A DNA stretch of 64,000 nucleotides from Lachnospiraceae bacterium (GTDB lineage: Bacteria > Bacillota > Clostridia > Lachnospirales > Lachnospiraceae). The translations under genes and the position numbers were made by a program. This document shows, one piece after another, positions 43,073 to 52,563 of the stretch (within the stretch, counting starts at the first letter, position 1; the number at the start of each line of letters is the position of its first letter). The notes beneath the pieces are model-generated. The model saw only the letters and a program-made list of their open reading frames with translations. It was not told the DNA's origin and did no database searches. Location of the stretch: NCBI GenBank assembly GCA_017527205.1, contig JAFXQK010000004.1, positions 1-64,000 on the forward strand. Reading direction: 5' to 3'.

Positions 43073-45359
43073 TAATTCCATCTCTCTTCTCGGGCTCATG
43101 CGGGAGGATCTTCATCACAAGAACTGGATGCTGGCTCTTTCCATCCTTGGTTCCTTCCTGGCCGGCCCCGTAGCCTGCCTGTTCGTCTTTACGCAGCAGT
43201 ATGCTCATCGTACATCCAACTACAAAATCATTGGAGATCAGGTGTATAATTTCAATAATGATTTTCTTATGACTCTGCCAGAGCTCCACTTAATGCGCCT
43301 CGACATTTGCAAACAGTATTTATTATCTTATCACATGGTACTCATGGCAATTATCGCTTGTGTCGGTGCGGCAATCGTTGCCCTCTTTGGCTTCCGTTAC
43401 CTCTACCATAAACAGATGGTTGACCTGTATCACAGCGCTCCCGTCTCCAGAGGAAAACTCTTTTTAGCGTTCTGGCTGAACGGACTACTTATCTGGTTTG
43501 TGCCTGCCCTTGTCAACAGCCTGATCGTATTCGTTATCATCGCCATTTACATGAAAGGCATTTTCCTCGGTTCGATCTTCGCATACACCTTATTGGCGAT
43601 GGTTCGTTTGACCCTTTGCTTCCTGATCATCTATCACGTCTGCCTTTTAGGCGTCATGCTTTCAGGAAACCTGTTCAACGCCATCATCGCAAGCTTTACC
43701 CTTGGCCTGTTGGCATTTGTCATGACAGGGGCTTACATGCTGCTCCAAAGTGTCTTCTTTGATACGGTTTATCTCCCCGATTACCTACAGCTTTACCATC
43801 CCCTGTATGCGTTTTCACCGATGACCTCGCCCATCATTCTCATTGCGACATGCTGGTCGAAAGCAGAAACCGTTCCTACCGAAGTCTGGCACAGTTGCAT
43901 CAGTATCCTTCTGATGCTGGTGAACTTCGTATTAGCTTACGTGCTTTATCAAAAAAGGCCGAGTGAGCTTTCGGAGCGCGGTCTGGAATACAAGCCTGTT
44001 CGAATCGTTTTTCGCTATTGCATCTCCGTTCTCGGCGGCATTATGCTGGGGCTGATCTTTTTAGAAACCACGCGCAGCTATACCCGCATTGCCTGGGGCA
44101 GCTTTGGCGTCCTCTTCGGAACCGCCCTGACCTTCTGTGTCTTAAACGTGATCTACCACGTAAGCTTTAAGGAAGTGATTTCTCATAAGCTTCAATATGT
44201 CATGGTTCTTGGGACTACCCTTGCCATTGTCTTCGGCATGTACTTTGACGTAACTGGCTATGACGCCAGACTTCCCAAAAAAGAGAACATTACAGGCATT
44301 TCTCTTTACGTAAATCAACTTAATGACCCTGACTGTCATATGGTCATGACAAAGAACGGCCTGACCGTCAAAAGCGGTTATGACGATCCATCAGAATGCA
44401 TCATCAGCCATGATTCAGAAAAGATCTATGAGCTTTTGAGCAAATGCGTTGCTGATCAAAAAAACAACCGCCCTGGCCGTTATCGTCATTTTAACGTAAA
44501 GGTTTATACAAAGTGGGGCTCCTACTACCGCACCTATAACTTAAGTGACGAGAATCTGTCTGCCCTTGCTCCCTTTGTGGCAACCAAGGAATTTGCGGAA
44601 ACCTTCTATCCCGTAAAGAGCTTAGCCTTTGGCATGCCAGAGAACATTACCATCTCTGGTGCCTATACGACGGATTCCCACATCGCAGATCAGGAGAGAA
44701 TTCGTCAGCTGATGGAGGCCCTTCACCAGGACTTTGAAGAGCATCGAAGCATTTCCGACCTGCTTTCCTCCAGCAGACTTTTTAACATTAACCTACAATT
44801 TCGCACCAAAGACGCAGGAATTCGTCGATTCAATTATGACATTCCTTACTGGTATGAGCATACGATCAAGCTTGTCTCTGGCTGGTATCCAAGCAAGCAA
44901 TGGGATCCTAAGCCCGATGAGATACTTTACTTGATGATCGGCGGAAGTCTGAATGTCTCTGAAAACGAGACAACACATGCCGCACTTTATCGATATTTCG
45001 GCTATGATGAAAACGGAGTTGCTCTCGCTGCTCCTGCCATGGGCACCGAGATGCAATACACCTCTTCGGGTGACCGCTATATTCATTGGAACCTGGTCAT
45101 CCACGACGTTGAATTTCTAAAGGAGCTGACTCCCTATCTCATCTGGGGATATTATGATTCCGGTCTTACCTTGGACTATGTTCCTTTAGGAATGGCAGAA
45201 TTTACCACGGACAACAGAATTGATTGCTTTATCCAATCCGGTAAGCTTCCGCTTGAGCTTTTGGAAGCCATCGAGCAGTCCGTAAGTATTGGATACCTTG
45301 AAGGGAACTATGATGATATTGCGATACCTGAAGAAGTATATGATTCCTTTTACCAATAA
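43047..45359 (+). CDS. ABC permease with C-terminal DUF6449-like domain
   Basis: 770 aa. Residues ~25-410 hold about 11 membrane segments (GLMREDLHHKNWMLALSILGSFL opens the permease), including the CSAP-like SAPVSRGKLF motif seen in YtrC/D-type permeases. Residues ~415-770 form a soluble, presumably extracytoplasmic domain (GISLYVNQLNDPDCHMVM) that I recall as DUF6449 of Lachnospiraceae. GGAGG precedes ATG 43047. Partner of the ATPase just upstream. Confidence 0.8.
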   Translation: MTSQSSTNNNSISLLGLMREDLHHKNWMLALSILGSFLAGPVACLFVFTQQYAHRTSNYKIIGDQVYNFNNDFLMTLPELHLMRLDICKQYLLSYHMVLMAIIACVGAAIVALFGFRYLYHKQMVDLYHSAPVSRGKLFLAFWLNGLLIWFVPALVNSLIVFVIIAIYMKGIFLGSIFAYTLLAMVRLTLCFLIIYHVCLLGVMLSGNLFNAIIASFTLGLLAFVMTGAYMLLQSVFFDTVYLPDYLQLYHPLYAFSPMTSPIILIATCWSKAETVPTEVWHSCISILLMLVNFVLAYVLYQKRPSELSERGLEYKPVRIVFRYCISVLGGIMLGLIFLETTRSYTRIAWGSFGVLFGTALTFCVLNVIYHVSFKEVISHKLQYVMVLGTTLAIVFGMYFDVTGYDARLPKKENITGISLYVNQLNDPDCHMVMTKNGLTVKSGYDDPSECIISHDSEKIYELLSKCVADQKNNRPGRYRHFNVKVYTKWGSYYRTYNLSDENLSALAPFVATKEFAETFYPVKSLAFGMPENITISGAYTTDSHIADQERIRQLMEALHQDFEEHRSISDLLSSSRLFNINLQFRTKDAGIRRFNYDIPYWYEHTIKLVSGWYPSKQWDPKPDEILYLMIGGSLNVSENETTHAALYRYFGYDENGVALAAPAMGTEMQYTSSGDRYIHWNLVIHDVEFLKELTPYLIWGYYDSGLTLDYVPLGMAEFTTDNRIDCFIQSGKLPLELLEAIEQSVSIGYLEGNYDDIAIPEEVYDSFYQ

Positions 45360-45376
45360 TACTAGGAGGCTTTTCC

Positions 45377-46972
45377 ATGCAACTTTCTACCTTGCTCTCG
45401 CTGGCGATCACCTTCGCCAGCGCGGGCATTGTCCTAGTCCTAATACTACTGGCAATTTACCTGCTATGCTATCGTTTCATATATCAGAAAAAACTGGGCG
45501 GCCAAAAGCGTCTTCCCGTGCGCCGCATTCTTTGGTGGTGCGTCTTCCTGTGCTACTGCTTCGTCGTCCTGTGCGCAACCATCTTCATGCGATTTCCTGA
45601 TGAGGCATCATCTCGAGTTTATTCCCTGTTTTATTCTTACCGCGAGGCATGGATTACGGGTTCAGTGAGCTCCTGGCGTAACATCATCCTCAATTACTGC
45701 ATGCTTTTGCCACTCGGATTTCTGCTCCCCCTAGGCTTTGAAAAAATGCAGCGGGAAGGGCGCATTTTCCTCGCCGGCTTTGGTTTTTCCCTGATGATTG
45801 AATGCCTGCAGCTTTTGACGCATCGCGGCATGTTTGAGCCAGATGACCTATTGGGAAACACGATGGGCGCATTGATTGGTTACGGATGTTTTCTCCTCTT
45901 AGATGATTTTCTCACGGGAAGGAAAGGGATCCGCAAGGACGCACAAAAAAAGCCCCGCCACGGGTTCAAAAAGGTGCTCATGGCGCAGCTTCCGCTCCTT
46001 GCTGCCGCGCTTGCCTTTCTCATCATTTTCATAAAATACCAATCCATGGAGCTGGGCGTGCACCCGGATCAGCCCCTGGATCGGCCGAACAAGAAGCTGC
46101 TGAAGGTATCTACTTCCTTATCCTTCTCTTCTGAATCTGACATGGTTTTGCAGGATTACCTTTATGTCAACTCCGGAAGCGTGACGATACCATCGCAAGA
46201 GATCACATACGCAACGGATTCATCCAGTGGTATGCTTACCGTCCAGGATTCTTTTCAAAAAAGGGATGGCATGGTATGGAAGACAAGGCAGTATTCGCTT
46301 GAGCAGGCAACAGAAAAGGTCAGCAATTTCTTTTCTATGCTTGACACAACCCTTCAGGCGAAAAATATACGCTCCTATGACAGGGAAGCATTCTTTTACT
46401 CCGAGAATCATAAGTACACTCTTGTTTTTTCCTATAACGGCGGAGCCTATTATCTGACAGACGATCAGCTTCTTTTTCCTGAGGGAGCAGTTGCGCCAGA
46501 ACCCGTAACGGGCGCTTGTATGGAGGAACTCCTGTCGGCACTGCAAAAATATGACATTTCATTTTCTGAAGCAGCCCTGAAGGATACAGTTACCTTTACT
46601 GAACGTCGGAATGGTTGGTATCGATTCGATTTCAAGCCTGCGGAGACGGAAGCAGGACTTCTTTTCGGATTCCTGGAATGCTGCTATTACGGAGATGCCG
46701 GTATCGGCGTATTAAATTATCACCTACAAGAAGGAACGCCTTATAAGACTTTTCCCATCCTTAGTGCGGAGGAAGCTTACGGGAAAATCAAGGCAGGCAA
46801 CTTTCAATATTACGCCGACACCTCGTCCACTGCTTCGCCCTTGAACGTAAGCGTTACAGATTGCGCCCTCACCTATGTCACTGACACCAAAGGCTTTCTG
46901 CAGCCAACCTATGAATTTTCCTGCATCATCAACGACAAAAAAACAACCATAAGAATCCCCGCCCTGAAATAA
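45377..46972 (+). CDS. VanZ family protein with large extracytoplasmic C-domain
   Basis: 531 aa. An N-terminal VanZ-like set of five helices (~6-200) contains NIILNYCMLLPLGFLLP and the typical IECLQLLTHRGMFEPDDLLGNTMGALIGY (in pieces). After a final helix (~200-220) come ~310 residues of soluble, probably outer domain (SYNGGAYYLTDDQLLFPEGA). VanZ proteins give low-level teicoplanin resistance; the big C-domain is unusual. AGGAGG precedes ATG. Last gene of the GntR-led operon, ended by a hairpin that includes its stop codon. Confidence 0.87.
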   Translation: MQLSTLLSLAITFASAGIVLVLILLAIYLLCYRFIYQKKLGGQKRLPVRRILWWCVFLCYCFVVLCATIFMRFPDEASSRVYSLFYSYREAWITGSVSSWRNIILNYCMLLPLGFLLPLGFEKMQREGRIFLAGFGFSLMIECLQLLTHRGMFEPDDLLGNTMGALIGYGCFLLLDDFLTGRKGIRKDAQKKPRHGFKKVLMAQLPLLAAALAFLIIFIKYQSMELGVHPDQPLDRPNKKLLKVSTSLSFSSESDMVLQDYLYVNSGSVTIPSQEITYATDSSSGMLTVQDSFQKRDGMVWKTRQYSLEQATEKVSNFFSMLDTTLQAKNIRSYDREAFFYSENHKYTLVFSYNGGAYYLTDDQLLFPEGAVAPEPVTGACMEELLSALQKYDISFSEAALKDTVTFTERRNGWYRFDFKPAETEAGLLFGFLECCYYGDAGIGVLNYHLQEGTPYKTFPILSAEEAYGKIKAGNFQYYADTSSTASPLNVSVTDCALTYVTDTKGFLQPTYEFSCIINDKKTTIRIPALK

Positions 46973-46983
46973 AGGCGGGGATT
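46954..46983. terminator. Bidirectional terminator overlapping the VanZ stop
   Basis: AATCCCCGCC and GGCGGGGATT form a 10-bp stem; the VanZ TAA stop lies in the loop. T-rich flanks occur on both sides, so it can serve the convergent gene as well. Confidence 0.85.
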
Positions 46984-46985
46984 TA

Positions 46986-47726
46986 TTACATTAGGCCATA
47001 GCGGTCTTTGAGGATTCGAGGGAGCTCCCTCACGCAAAGTTCAATAAAATCAAGGTTTTGTTGCAGGGTCATGACCTTTAGTTCTTTCGTATATTGATCA
47101 GACACTTCCGGAAAATAAAAGCTGTTGATTTCGTTTTTAGAGTCAGGCACATTTCCCTTTTGTTTGAAATTCATGTTAATGATAAATTCCTTGCTGTCCA
47201 AAAGCTCCTGCGAAGTGATAAATCCTGGTATTTCATAGGGCTCCTTGATACGCAAGGTTTCTGGCATGGGATAATGAAAGGCATAGGTTCTGACAAGCTC
47301 CAAATCCACCAGATACACATCCTTCGTAAACAGGCGAAAGAATGCCTCATCCGTTGGCTCCTTCCCCTGCGCAACCAGCTGATCTACAAACCCATCCCTG
47401 AAATGCAAGAGATACAATTCATCCACCAGCATATGCGTTAAGTACCCGAAGTAGATTTCATGATGTGGGTCGGGCTTTTCTACAAGCGTGTGATAAAACG
47501 CATTCAGTCTCTCCAAATATGCATGAAAGTTCTCCGGAATGCGCAGCTCGTGCAACCGGATTCCGTCCTTAAAATGCGTATGTCTCTTCATCTCGCGCTC
47601 ATAATTTTTCCGATTCATGATCGCATCCGGTGCCAAATTACCACAATAAAAAAATCCCGGATTCTTTATGTGAAGCGTTTCCAATAAACGATCCGCTATT
47701 ACTAAATGCATTACTGTTCCAGCCAT
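46986..47726 (-). CDS. Zinc-dependent phospholipase C-like protein
   Basis: 246 aa. N-terminal MAGTVMHLVIADRLLE, then GNLAPDAIMNRKNY and FGYLTHMLVDELYLLHFRD carry the spaced His/Asp residues of the PF00882 (zinc-dependent PLC) fold. No signal peptide is present, so it is cytosolic and may not be a lipase; many such clostridial proteins are of unknown substrate. GAGGAG precedes ATG. Converges with the VanZ gene. Confidence 0.78.
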   Translation of the reverse strand: MAGTVMHLVIADRLLETLHIKNPGFFYCGNLAPDAIMNRKNYEREMKRHTHFKDGIRLHELRIPENFHAYLERLNAFYHTLVEKPDPHHEIYFGYLTHMLVDELYLLHFRDGFVDQLVAQGKEPTDEAFFRLFTKDVYLVDLELVRTYAFHYPMPETLRIKEPYEIPGFITSQELLDSKEFIINMNFKQKGNVPDSKNEINSFYFPEVSDQYTKELKVMTLQQNLDFIELCVRELPRILKDRYGLM

Positions 47727-47887
47727 TGACGTCTCCTCTGGTCTCTAACAACCTCTATATCCAGCATTTGTCTTCTTACTGTTACTTCTTATTCAGCATA
47801 ACTATAAGCGTTCACTTTTACAACCGTAAAACCGCAAAAATACTTTCTTTGCAATCACATATCTCTTTTGTTTAGGCAGAGACCCTT

Positions 47888-48952
47888 TCATGATAAAAAT
47901 TTTTGAAACATGCGGCACATTCTCCCGTCCAAAATCACTTCACTTGTCTCTCGAAACCCCAGCCTTCGCAGCAACCCCACAGACGCAGTATTCCCATCCT
48001 CCGCAAAGGCAATCACCTCAGGAAGCTCCTGCCCTCTGGCATATTCCAAAATTGCCTCACAAGCCTCCAGCGCATACCCTTGTCTGCGCCAGGGCTCACC
48101 AATGACAAAGCCAAGCTCCGGAGCGTCATAGCCCTCTCGCACGGTCAAGCCTGCGCGCCCTATCACTACCAAGTCGTCCTCTACATGCTCCCCCCTACAA
48201 TCATTCACATTCTCCCCAAAAGGATCGTGCATGTACTTCTTGTGCTTCTTGTATTTCTCATCCTTTTCAGCCTTAAGGCAAATGGTCCAAATGCCATATT
48301 CCAAAAGAGAATAGACATGCTTTGCATAATCCTCCAGCCATGCCTCAAAGGCACCCGCATCCTTCGGAAGGTCTTCCATGAATTCCTTAACGGCTGGATC
48401 CTTGTAAATTTCATAAAACGCCTTTGCATCCCGTGGAATCGTTTCCCTGATCACGCATCTCTTCGTCCTCGCGATCTCCCACGGAATCCCCGCTTGCCTT
48501 CGATACACCTTCTCCAAATATTCCGGTTCCACTTCCGTCAGGTCACTCACCAAAAAAGGGACTCCGTCAAAGCCCTGGAGTTCTGAATTCCTCTCCCGCA
48601 AAACTCCCATGACCGGCAAGCCCTTTCGAGCATATGCCCATGCACGCTTCGCGTCATCCGTGATCCATAAACATGCCTGTTTCTTCTGCCCGCCGCATCC
48701 TTCGGCTTCCAATTCGACAGTCTCCGCCCATGCTGCGCCCTCTGATTCTACAGCTTCCGCCCTGCTGACGTCAGTCGGATTTTTCAGATACATGGTTCTC
48801 GTCAGCACTTGGATCCCCATCTCCTTCAAAGAGGAAATCCAGGCCTGCCAAGACTCGCTGCGCTCCCAGGAAGCCTCTCCGGCCGCCGGCATACAGCCTC
48901 CCTCTTGCCCTTCCTGCGTCATTTCCAAAAGAACGTACTTCAAATAAAACAT
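47888..48952 (-). CDS. GNAT acetyltransferase with N-terminal extra domain
   Basis: 354 aa from ATG 48952 (AAGGGA upstream). The C-terminal ~175 residues are a RimJ-like GNAT domain (CVIRETIPRDAKAFYEIYKDP ... LGFVIGEPWRRQGYALEACEAIL, in pieces; NTASVGLLRRLGF). The N-terminal ~165 residues (ACLWITDDAKRAWAYARKGL, then GVPFLVSDLTEVEPEYLEKVYRR) resemble a HAD-like or Rossmann fold that I cannot name. Insertions rich in Lys (EKYKKHKKY) interrupt the GNAT core. Substrate unknown. Confidence 0.8.
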   Translation of the reverse strand: MFYLKYVLLEMTQEGQEGGCMPAAGEASWERSESWQAWISSLKEMGIQVLTRTMYLKNPTDVSRAEAVESEGAAWAETVELEAEGCGGQKKQACLWITDDAKRAWAYARKGLPVMGVLRERNSELQGFDGVPFLVSDLTEVEPEYLEKVYRRQAGIPWEIARTKRCVIRETIPRDAKAFYEIYKDPAVKEFMEDLPKDAGAFEAWLEDYAKHVYSLLEYGIWTICLKAEKDEKYKKHKKYMHDPFGENVNDCRGEHVEDDLVVIGRAGLTVREGYDAPELGFVIGEPWRRQGYALEACEAILEYARGQELPEVIAFAEDGNTASVGLLRRLGFRETSEVILDGRMCRMFQKFLS

Positions 48953-49087
48953 TTCCCTTGTCCTTTCCTCTTTACGGAAATCAAGTTTTAGGCTAGAATA
49001 AGTATAACTGTTTTGCAATGCAAAGCAAATAAAATTTTTGAAAAAATAAAAGAATTCTGATATGAATTCAAGAAAGAGAGGAATCCC

Positions 49088-49615
49088 ATGTCAAATCCCA
49101 TCGTAACCTTTACCATGAAGGATGGCTCCGTTTTCAAGGCAGAGCTCTATCCTGAAATTGCACCCAACACCGTTCATAACTTCATCAGCTTAGTAAGCAA
49201 TGGCTTTTATAACGGTCTGATCTTCCACCGCGTCATTCGCGGCTTCATGATTCAGGGCGGCTGTCCTGATGGCACCGGCATGGGTGGCCCCGGCTATTCC
49301 ATCAAGGGGGAATTCTCCCACAATGGATTTAAGAATGATCTAAAGCACACTCCCGGCGTTCTTTCCATGGCTCGTTCCATGATGCCGAATTCCGCAGGAA
49401 GCCAGTTCTTTGTCATGCATCAGACCAGCCCTCATCTGGATGGCGAGTATGCTGCCTTTGGCAAAGTGATCGAGGGTATGGACATCGTTAACAAAATTGC
49501 CGAAACCCCTACTGATTTCCGTGATCGTCCTTTAGAGGATCAAGTGATGGAAAGCGTAACCGTTGAAACCTTCGGCGTAACCTATCCAGAGCCTGAGAAG
49601 TCTGGAAGAAGATAA
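49088..49615 (+). CDS. ppiB: Peptidyl-prolyl cis-trans isomerase (cyclophilin)
   Basis: 175 aa. Cyclophilin motifs: FHRVIRGFMIQGGCPDGTG (catalytic Arg and Phe), SMARSMMPNSAGSQFFVM and YAAFGKVIEGMDIV. Cytoplasmic, no signal peptide. Catalyses proline isomerisation in folding proteins. GAGAGGAA precedes ATG. A plausible promoter (TTGAAA, 17 nt, TATGAA) lies about 30 bp upstream. Monocistronic. Confidence 0.96.
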   Translation: MSNPIVTFTMKDGSVFKAELYPEIAPNTVHNFISLVSNGFYNGLIFHRVIRGFMIQGGCPDGTGMGGPGYSIKGEFSHNGFKNDLKHTPGVLSMARSMMPNSAGSQFFVMHQTSPHLDGEYAAFGKVIEGMDIVNKIAETPTDFRDRPLEDQVMESVTVETFGVTYPEPEKSGRR

Positions 49616-49632
49616 TTCTCAAAATCTTTCGC

Positions 49633-49800
49633 GCCTGCGCGGAGAACTCCCCGTGGAACGGCTCGGACTGCACTAAGCTCACCTTCGGCCCTCATTCAAA
49701 GACATTCGCTCGATTATAAATCTCTGCTCATGTCTTTTCGGGCCTCGGCTTGCTAAGTGCTGCCGGCTAATTGTTCCACGGGGAGTCCATCCGCGCAGGC
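49633..49800. repeat. 168-nt foldback (long imperfect inverted repeat)
   Basis: GCCTGCGCGG (49633-49642) pairs with CCGCGCAGGC (49791-49800), ACTCCCCGTGGAAC with GTTCCACGGGGAGT (14 bp, perfect), then GGCCC with GGGCC and AAAGACAT with ATGTCTTT around a 23-nt loop. No ORF, no T-run. It lies between the cyclophilin and glucanase genes. Confidence 0.8.
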
Positions 49801-49869
49801 ATTTAGGTTTTGATCAAGTTATGATTAGGTTATGATGATCTATGAATAAAACTGTAATTATGCGAGTAT

Positions 49870-51951
49870 ATGAATATGAAAGATACAATGAATGAGACGA
49901 AAAAAACGAGTGCCTTGGGTTGGAAGATTGCCGTTGTTGTTTTGGCGATTGCCGTTATTTTGCTTTGCATCAAGGTATTCTGGCCCTCTGGCGAAAAAGA
50001 GGCAGGCGGGCAATCCGAGGTGGCAAAGCAAGCCGAAAGCACGGAAGCTACCAAGGCATCTGACGAGGATACAAAAACATCCAAAGCTTCTAGCGAGAAC
50101 CAAGCATCGGAAGAGGCGCACTCTTCTAAGCCTTCCGGAGAAAATTCATCTTCTGAAGAATCTGATTCTTCCAATGCATCCAACGATAGTTCGAACTCTG
50201 ATAGTCAGGATGCCTCTCAGGCAGCGGAAGAGGGCTCGAACGAAAGCGATAAAGCCTCTTCTGATGCAACTAAGAATGCTGCTTATGTTCTAACCTATTC
50301 TGAGCAGAATGGCTGGGAAGAAGGCGGGGCCAAGATGCGTACGCTGGATTTGGCATTGGCCAATCAAACGACTGACAGTGTAAAGGATTGGACACTGGTT
50401 TTAACCATTGACGGGTTAAAAAGCGTAAGCGGCTGGAACGGAACCTATGAAACAAAAGGCGACAAGTTAACTATCACTCCTGCGGAGCACAATTCTGAGC
50501 TCTTCGCAGGCGGTGCCATCTATCTCGGCTGTAATCTCGGAACCGCGTCCGACTTAAAGATTCAGAGCGCATTGCTGAACGGTAAGGAATGCGTGATCCA
50601 AAACGGCGCCGTGAATCAGGATGCCATCAATAATCAGGGCAGCAGTCAAAGCAGTAACAATGGCGGTCAGGGAAATAATGGCAGCGACAAAACGGCTGCC
50701 GTGGACGTGGAGGCTATGCTAAAGCGGGCTGACAAAGCTAAGCAAGGCGATGACTGGCTTCATACGGATGGCCGTCGCATTCTGGATAAGGACGGCAAGG
50801 AGGTTTGGCTCACTGGCGTCAACTGGTTTGGCTACAATACGGGAACCAATACCTTCGACGGTCTTTGGAATTCCAAGATGGAACCCACGGTCAAGGCCAT
50901 TGCCGACCACGGCTTTAACCTCATCCGCGTGCCCATGAGCGCTCAACTTATCAACGAATGGGCCGCTGGCAAGTATCCTCAGGCGAACTTTAATCAGGCC
51001 TATAACGCAGCCATGACGAAGATGAATTCGCTGGAGATCTTTGATTATTTCCTAACTTTGGCGGAAGCCTCCGGTATCAAAGTCATGATCGACATTCACT
51101 CTGCGGAAACCAATGCCGCCGGCCACAATGTGAACCTCTGGTACACGGACAAAGTAACCGTAAATGATTACTATGCGGCGTTGGAATGGATGGCTGGCCG
51201 TTATAAGAATAACGACACAATTATCGCCTTTGACCTAAAAAATGAGCCGCATGGCAAGCCCTACGAAGGGGATGCCGCGGCGATTTGGAACGATTCGAAA
51301 AAAGCAAATAACTGGAAATATGTGGCAGAGACTGCTGCCGCAAAGGTGCTTGCAAAGAATCCTAACGTCCTCATCATGGTGGAGGGTACTGAAATCTACC
51401 CGAAGAATTCCAAGGGCGACTACTCCTCCAAGGATGACAAGGATTACTATTTCAACTGGTGGGGCGGAAACCTGCGGGCCGTCAAGGATTATCCCATTGA
51501 CCTTGGGAAGTATCAGGATAAGCTTGTCTACTCGCCTCATGACTATGGCCCGACGGTTTACGAACAGCCTTGGTTTAAGGGTAGCTACGATTACAATTCC
51601 CTGATGAAGGACTGTTGGCATGACAACTGGTTCTACATTTACGAGGATAACACTGCACCCCTGCTCATCGGAGAATGGGGCGGCTTCATGAAGGAGCCGA
51701 ACCTAAAGTGGATGACTTGCATGCGGCAACTCATTTCCACCTACCATTTGAACCATACCTTCTGGTGTCTGAATGCAAATTCTGGCGATACGGGCGGTCT
51801 CCTTCTGGATGACTTCACGACTTGGGACAGCGAAAAATATGAGTTTGTCAAGGAAGTGCTCTGGCAAGAAAACGGTAAATTCGTTGGTCTCGACCACGAA
51901 ATCCCTCTCGGTGACAATGGCATCTCCTTAAATGCCGCAAAGGGCAGATAA
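49870..51951 (+). CDS. Membrane-anchored GH5 endoglucanase with CBM2-like module
   Basis: 693 aa. A signal anchor at ~18-38; a Ser/Glu/Asp-rich linker (~45-135); a CBM2-like beta module (~138-235, YSEQNGWEEGGAKMRTLDLAL, DWTLVLTIDG, W-rich); a Gln/Asn/Gly linker; and a GH5 barrel (~290-680). Catalytic acid Glu459 (FDLKNEPHG) and nucleophile Glu602 (LIGEWGG). It should cleave beta-1,4-glucans at the cell surface. The start has only a weak GCGAG site. Monocistronic. Confidence 0.9.
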   Translation: MNMKDTMNETKKTSALGWKIAVVVLAIAVILLCIKVFWPSGEKEAGGQSEVAKQAESTEATKASDEDTKTSKASSENQASEEAHSSKPSGENSSSEESDSSNASNDSSNSDSQDASQAAEEGSNESDKASSDATKNAAYVLTYSEQNGWEEGGAKMRTLDLALANQTTDSVKDWTLVLTIDGLKSVSGWNGTYETKGDKLTITPAEHNSELFAGGAIYLGCNLGTASDLKIQSALLNGKECVIQNGAVNQDAINNQGSSQSSNNGGQGNNGSDKTAAVDVEAMLKRADKAKQGDDWLHTDGRRILDKDGKEVWLTGVNWFGYNTGTNTFDGLWNSKMEPTVKAIADHGFNLIRVPMSAQLINEWAAGKYPQANFNQAYNAAMTKMNSLEIFDYFLTLAEASGIKVMIDIHSAETNAAGHNVNLWYTDKVTVNDYYAALEWMAGRYKNNDTIIAFDLKNEPHGKPYEGDAAAIWNDSKKANNWKYVAETAAAKVLAKNPNVLIMVEGTEIYPKNSKGDYSSKDDKDYYFNWWGGNLRAVKDYPIDLGKYQDKLVYSPHDYGPTVYEQPWFKGSYDYNSLMKDCWHDNWFYIYEDNTAPLLIGEWGGFMKEPNLKWMTCMRQLISTYHLNHTFWCLNANSGDTGGLLLDDFTTWDSEKYEFVKEVLWQENGKFVGLDHEIPLGDNGISLNAAKGR

Positions 51952-51964
51952 CAAAGCAAAACGA

Positions 51965-52005
51965 AATACCGCTGAATATGCATGATCAGCTTATTCAGCG
52001 GTATT
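51965..52005 (+). terminator. Terminator of the GH5 gene
   Basis: AATACCGCTGAATA and TATTCAGCGGTATT form a perfect 14-bp stem with a 13-nt loop, followed by GTTTTG. Confidence 0.85.
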
Positions 52006-52070
52006 GTTTTGCTTTCATATTTCTGCTTTATGCCACAAATTGTGTAACCAGCGGTAGACTTAAACTCCAC

Positions 52071-52434
52071 CTGTTCTGCGAAAAGCTACCTGTTTCGAGA
52101 TTTGCGCTTTCTTGGTAGTCTTTTCTCTCTGCCTTGCCTCCAAAAAGCTACCTGTTTTGAGATTTCCGCGTTCTTGGTAGTTTTTTATCTCTGCCTTGCC
52201 TCCAAAAAGCTACCTGTTTTGAGATTTCCGCGTTTTGGGTAGTTTTTTCTCTCTGCCTTGCCTCCGAAAAGCTACCAGTTTCAAGATTTCCGCGGTCTGG
52301 GTAGCTTTTTCTCTCTGCCTTGCCTCCAAAAAGCTACCCGTTTCGTGATTTCCGCATTCTGGGTAGCTTTTTCTCTCTGACCTGCCTCTGAAAAGCTACC
52401 CGTTTTGAGATTTACGCGGTTTGGGTAGCTTTTA
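52071..52434. repeat. Palindromic tandem array B (62-bp unit, 6 copies)
   Basis: GGTAG boxes at 52114, 52176, 52238, 52300, 52362 and 52424, exactly 62 bp apart. Each unit has AAAAGCTACC, a 23-nt linker, GGTAGYTTTTT, then 27 nt from GGTAGC to the next GCTACC. The boxes and the 27-nt gap are the same as in array A, while the intervening sequence (CTCTCTGCCTTGCCTCC) is different. It lies in the convergent gap between the GH5 gene and the frameshifted membrane protein. Not CRISPR: linkers are conserved. Confidence 0.9.
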
Positions 52435-52563
52435 ATGATAACAGTACGGGTTGAAAAAATTGACTTTCCCGAAAAAGATAATAAAATGGATTTAGTCGGC
52501 AAATTCATAAACCCAAGTACAGCCTAAACGGTCATACCAGAAATCTGACCGAAAACTCATTAT

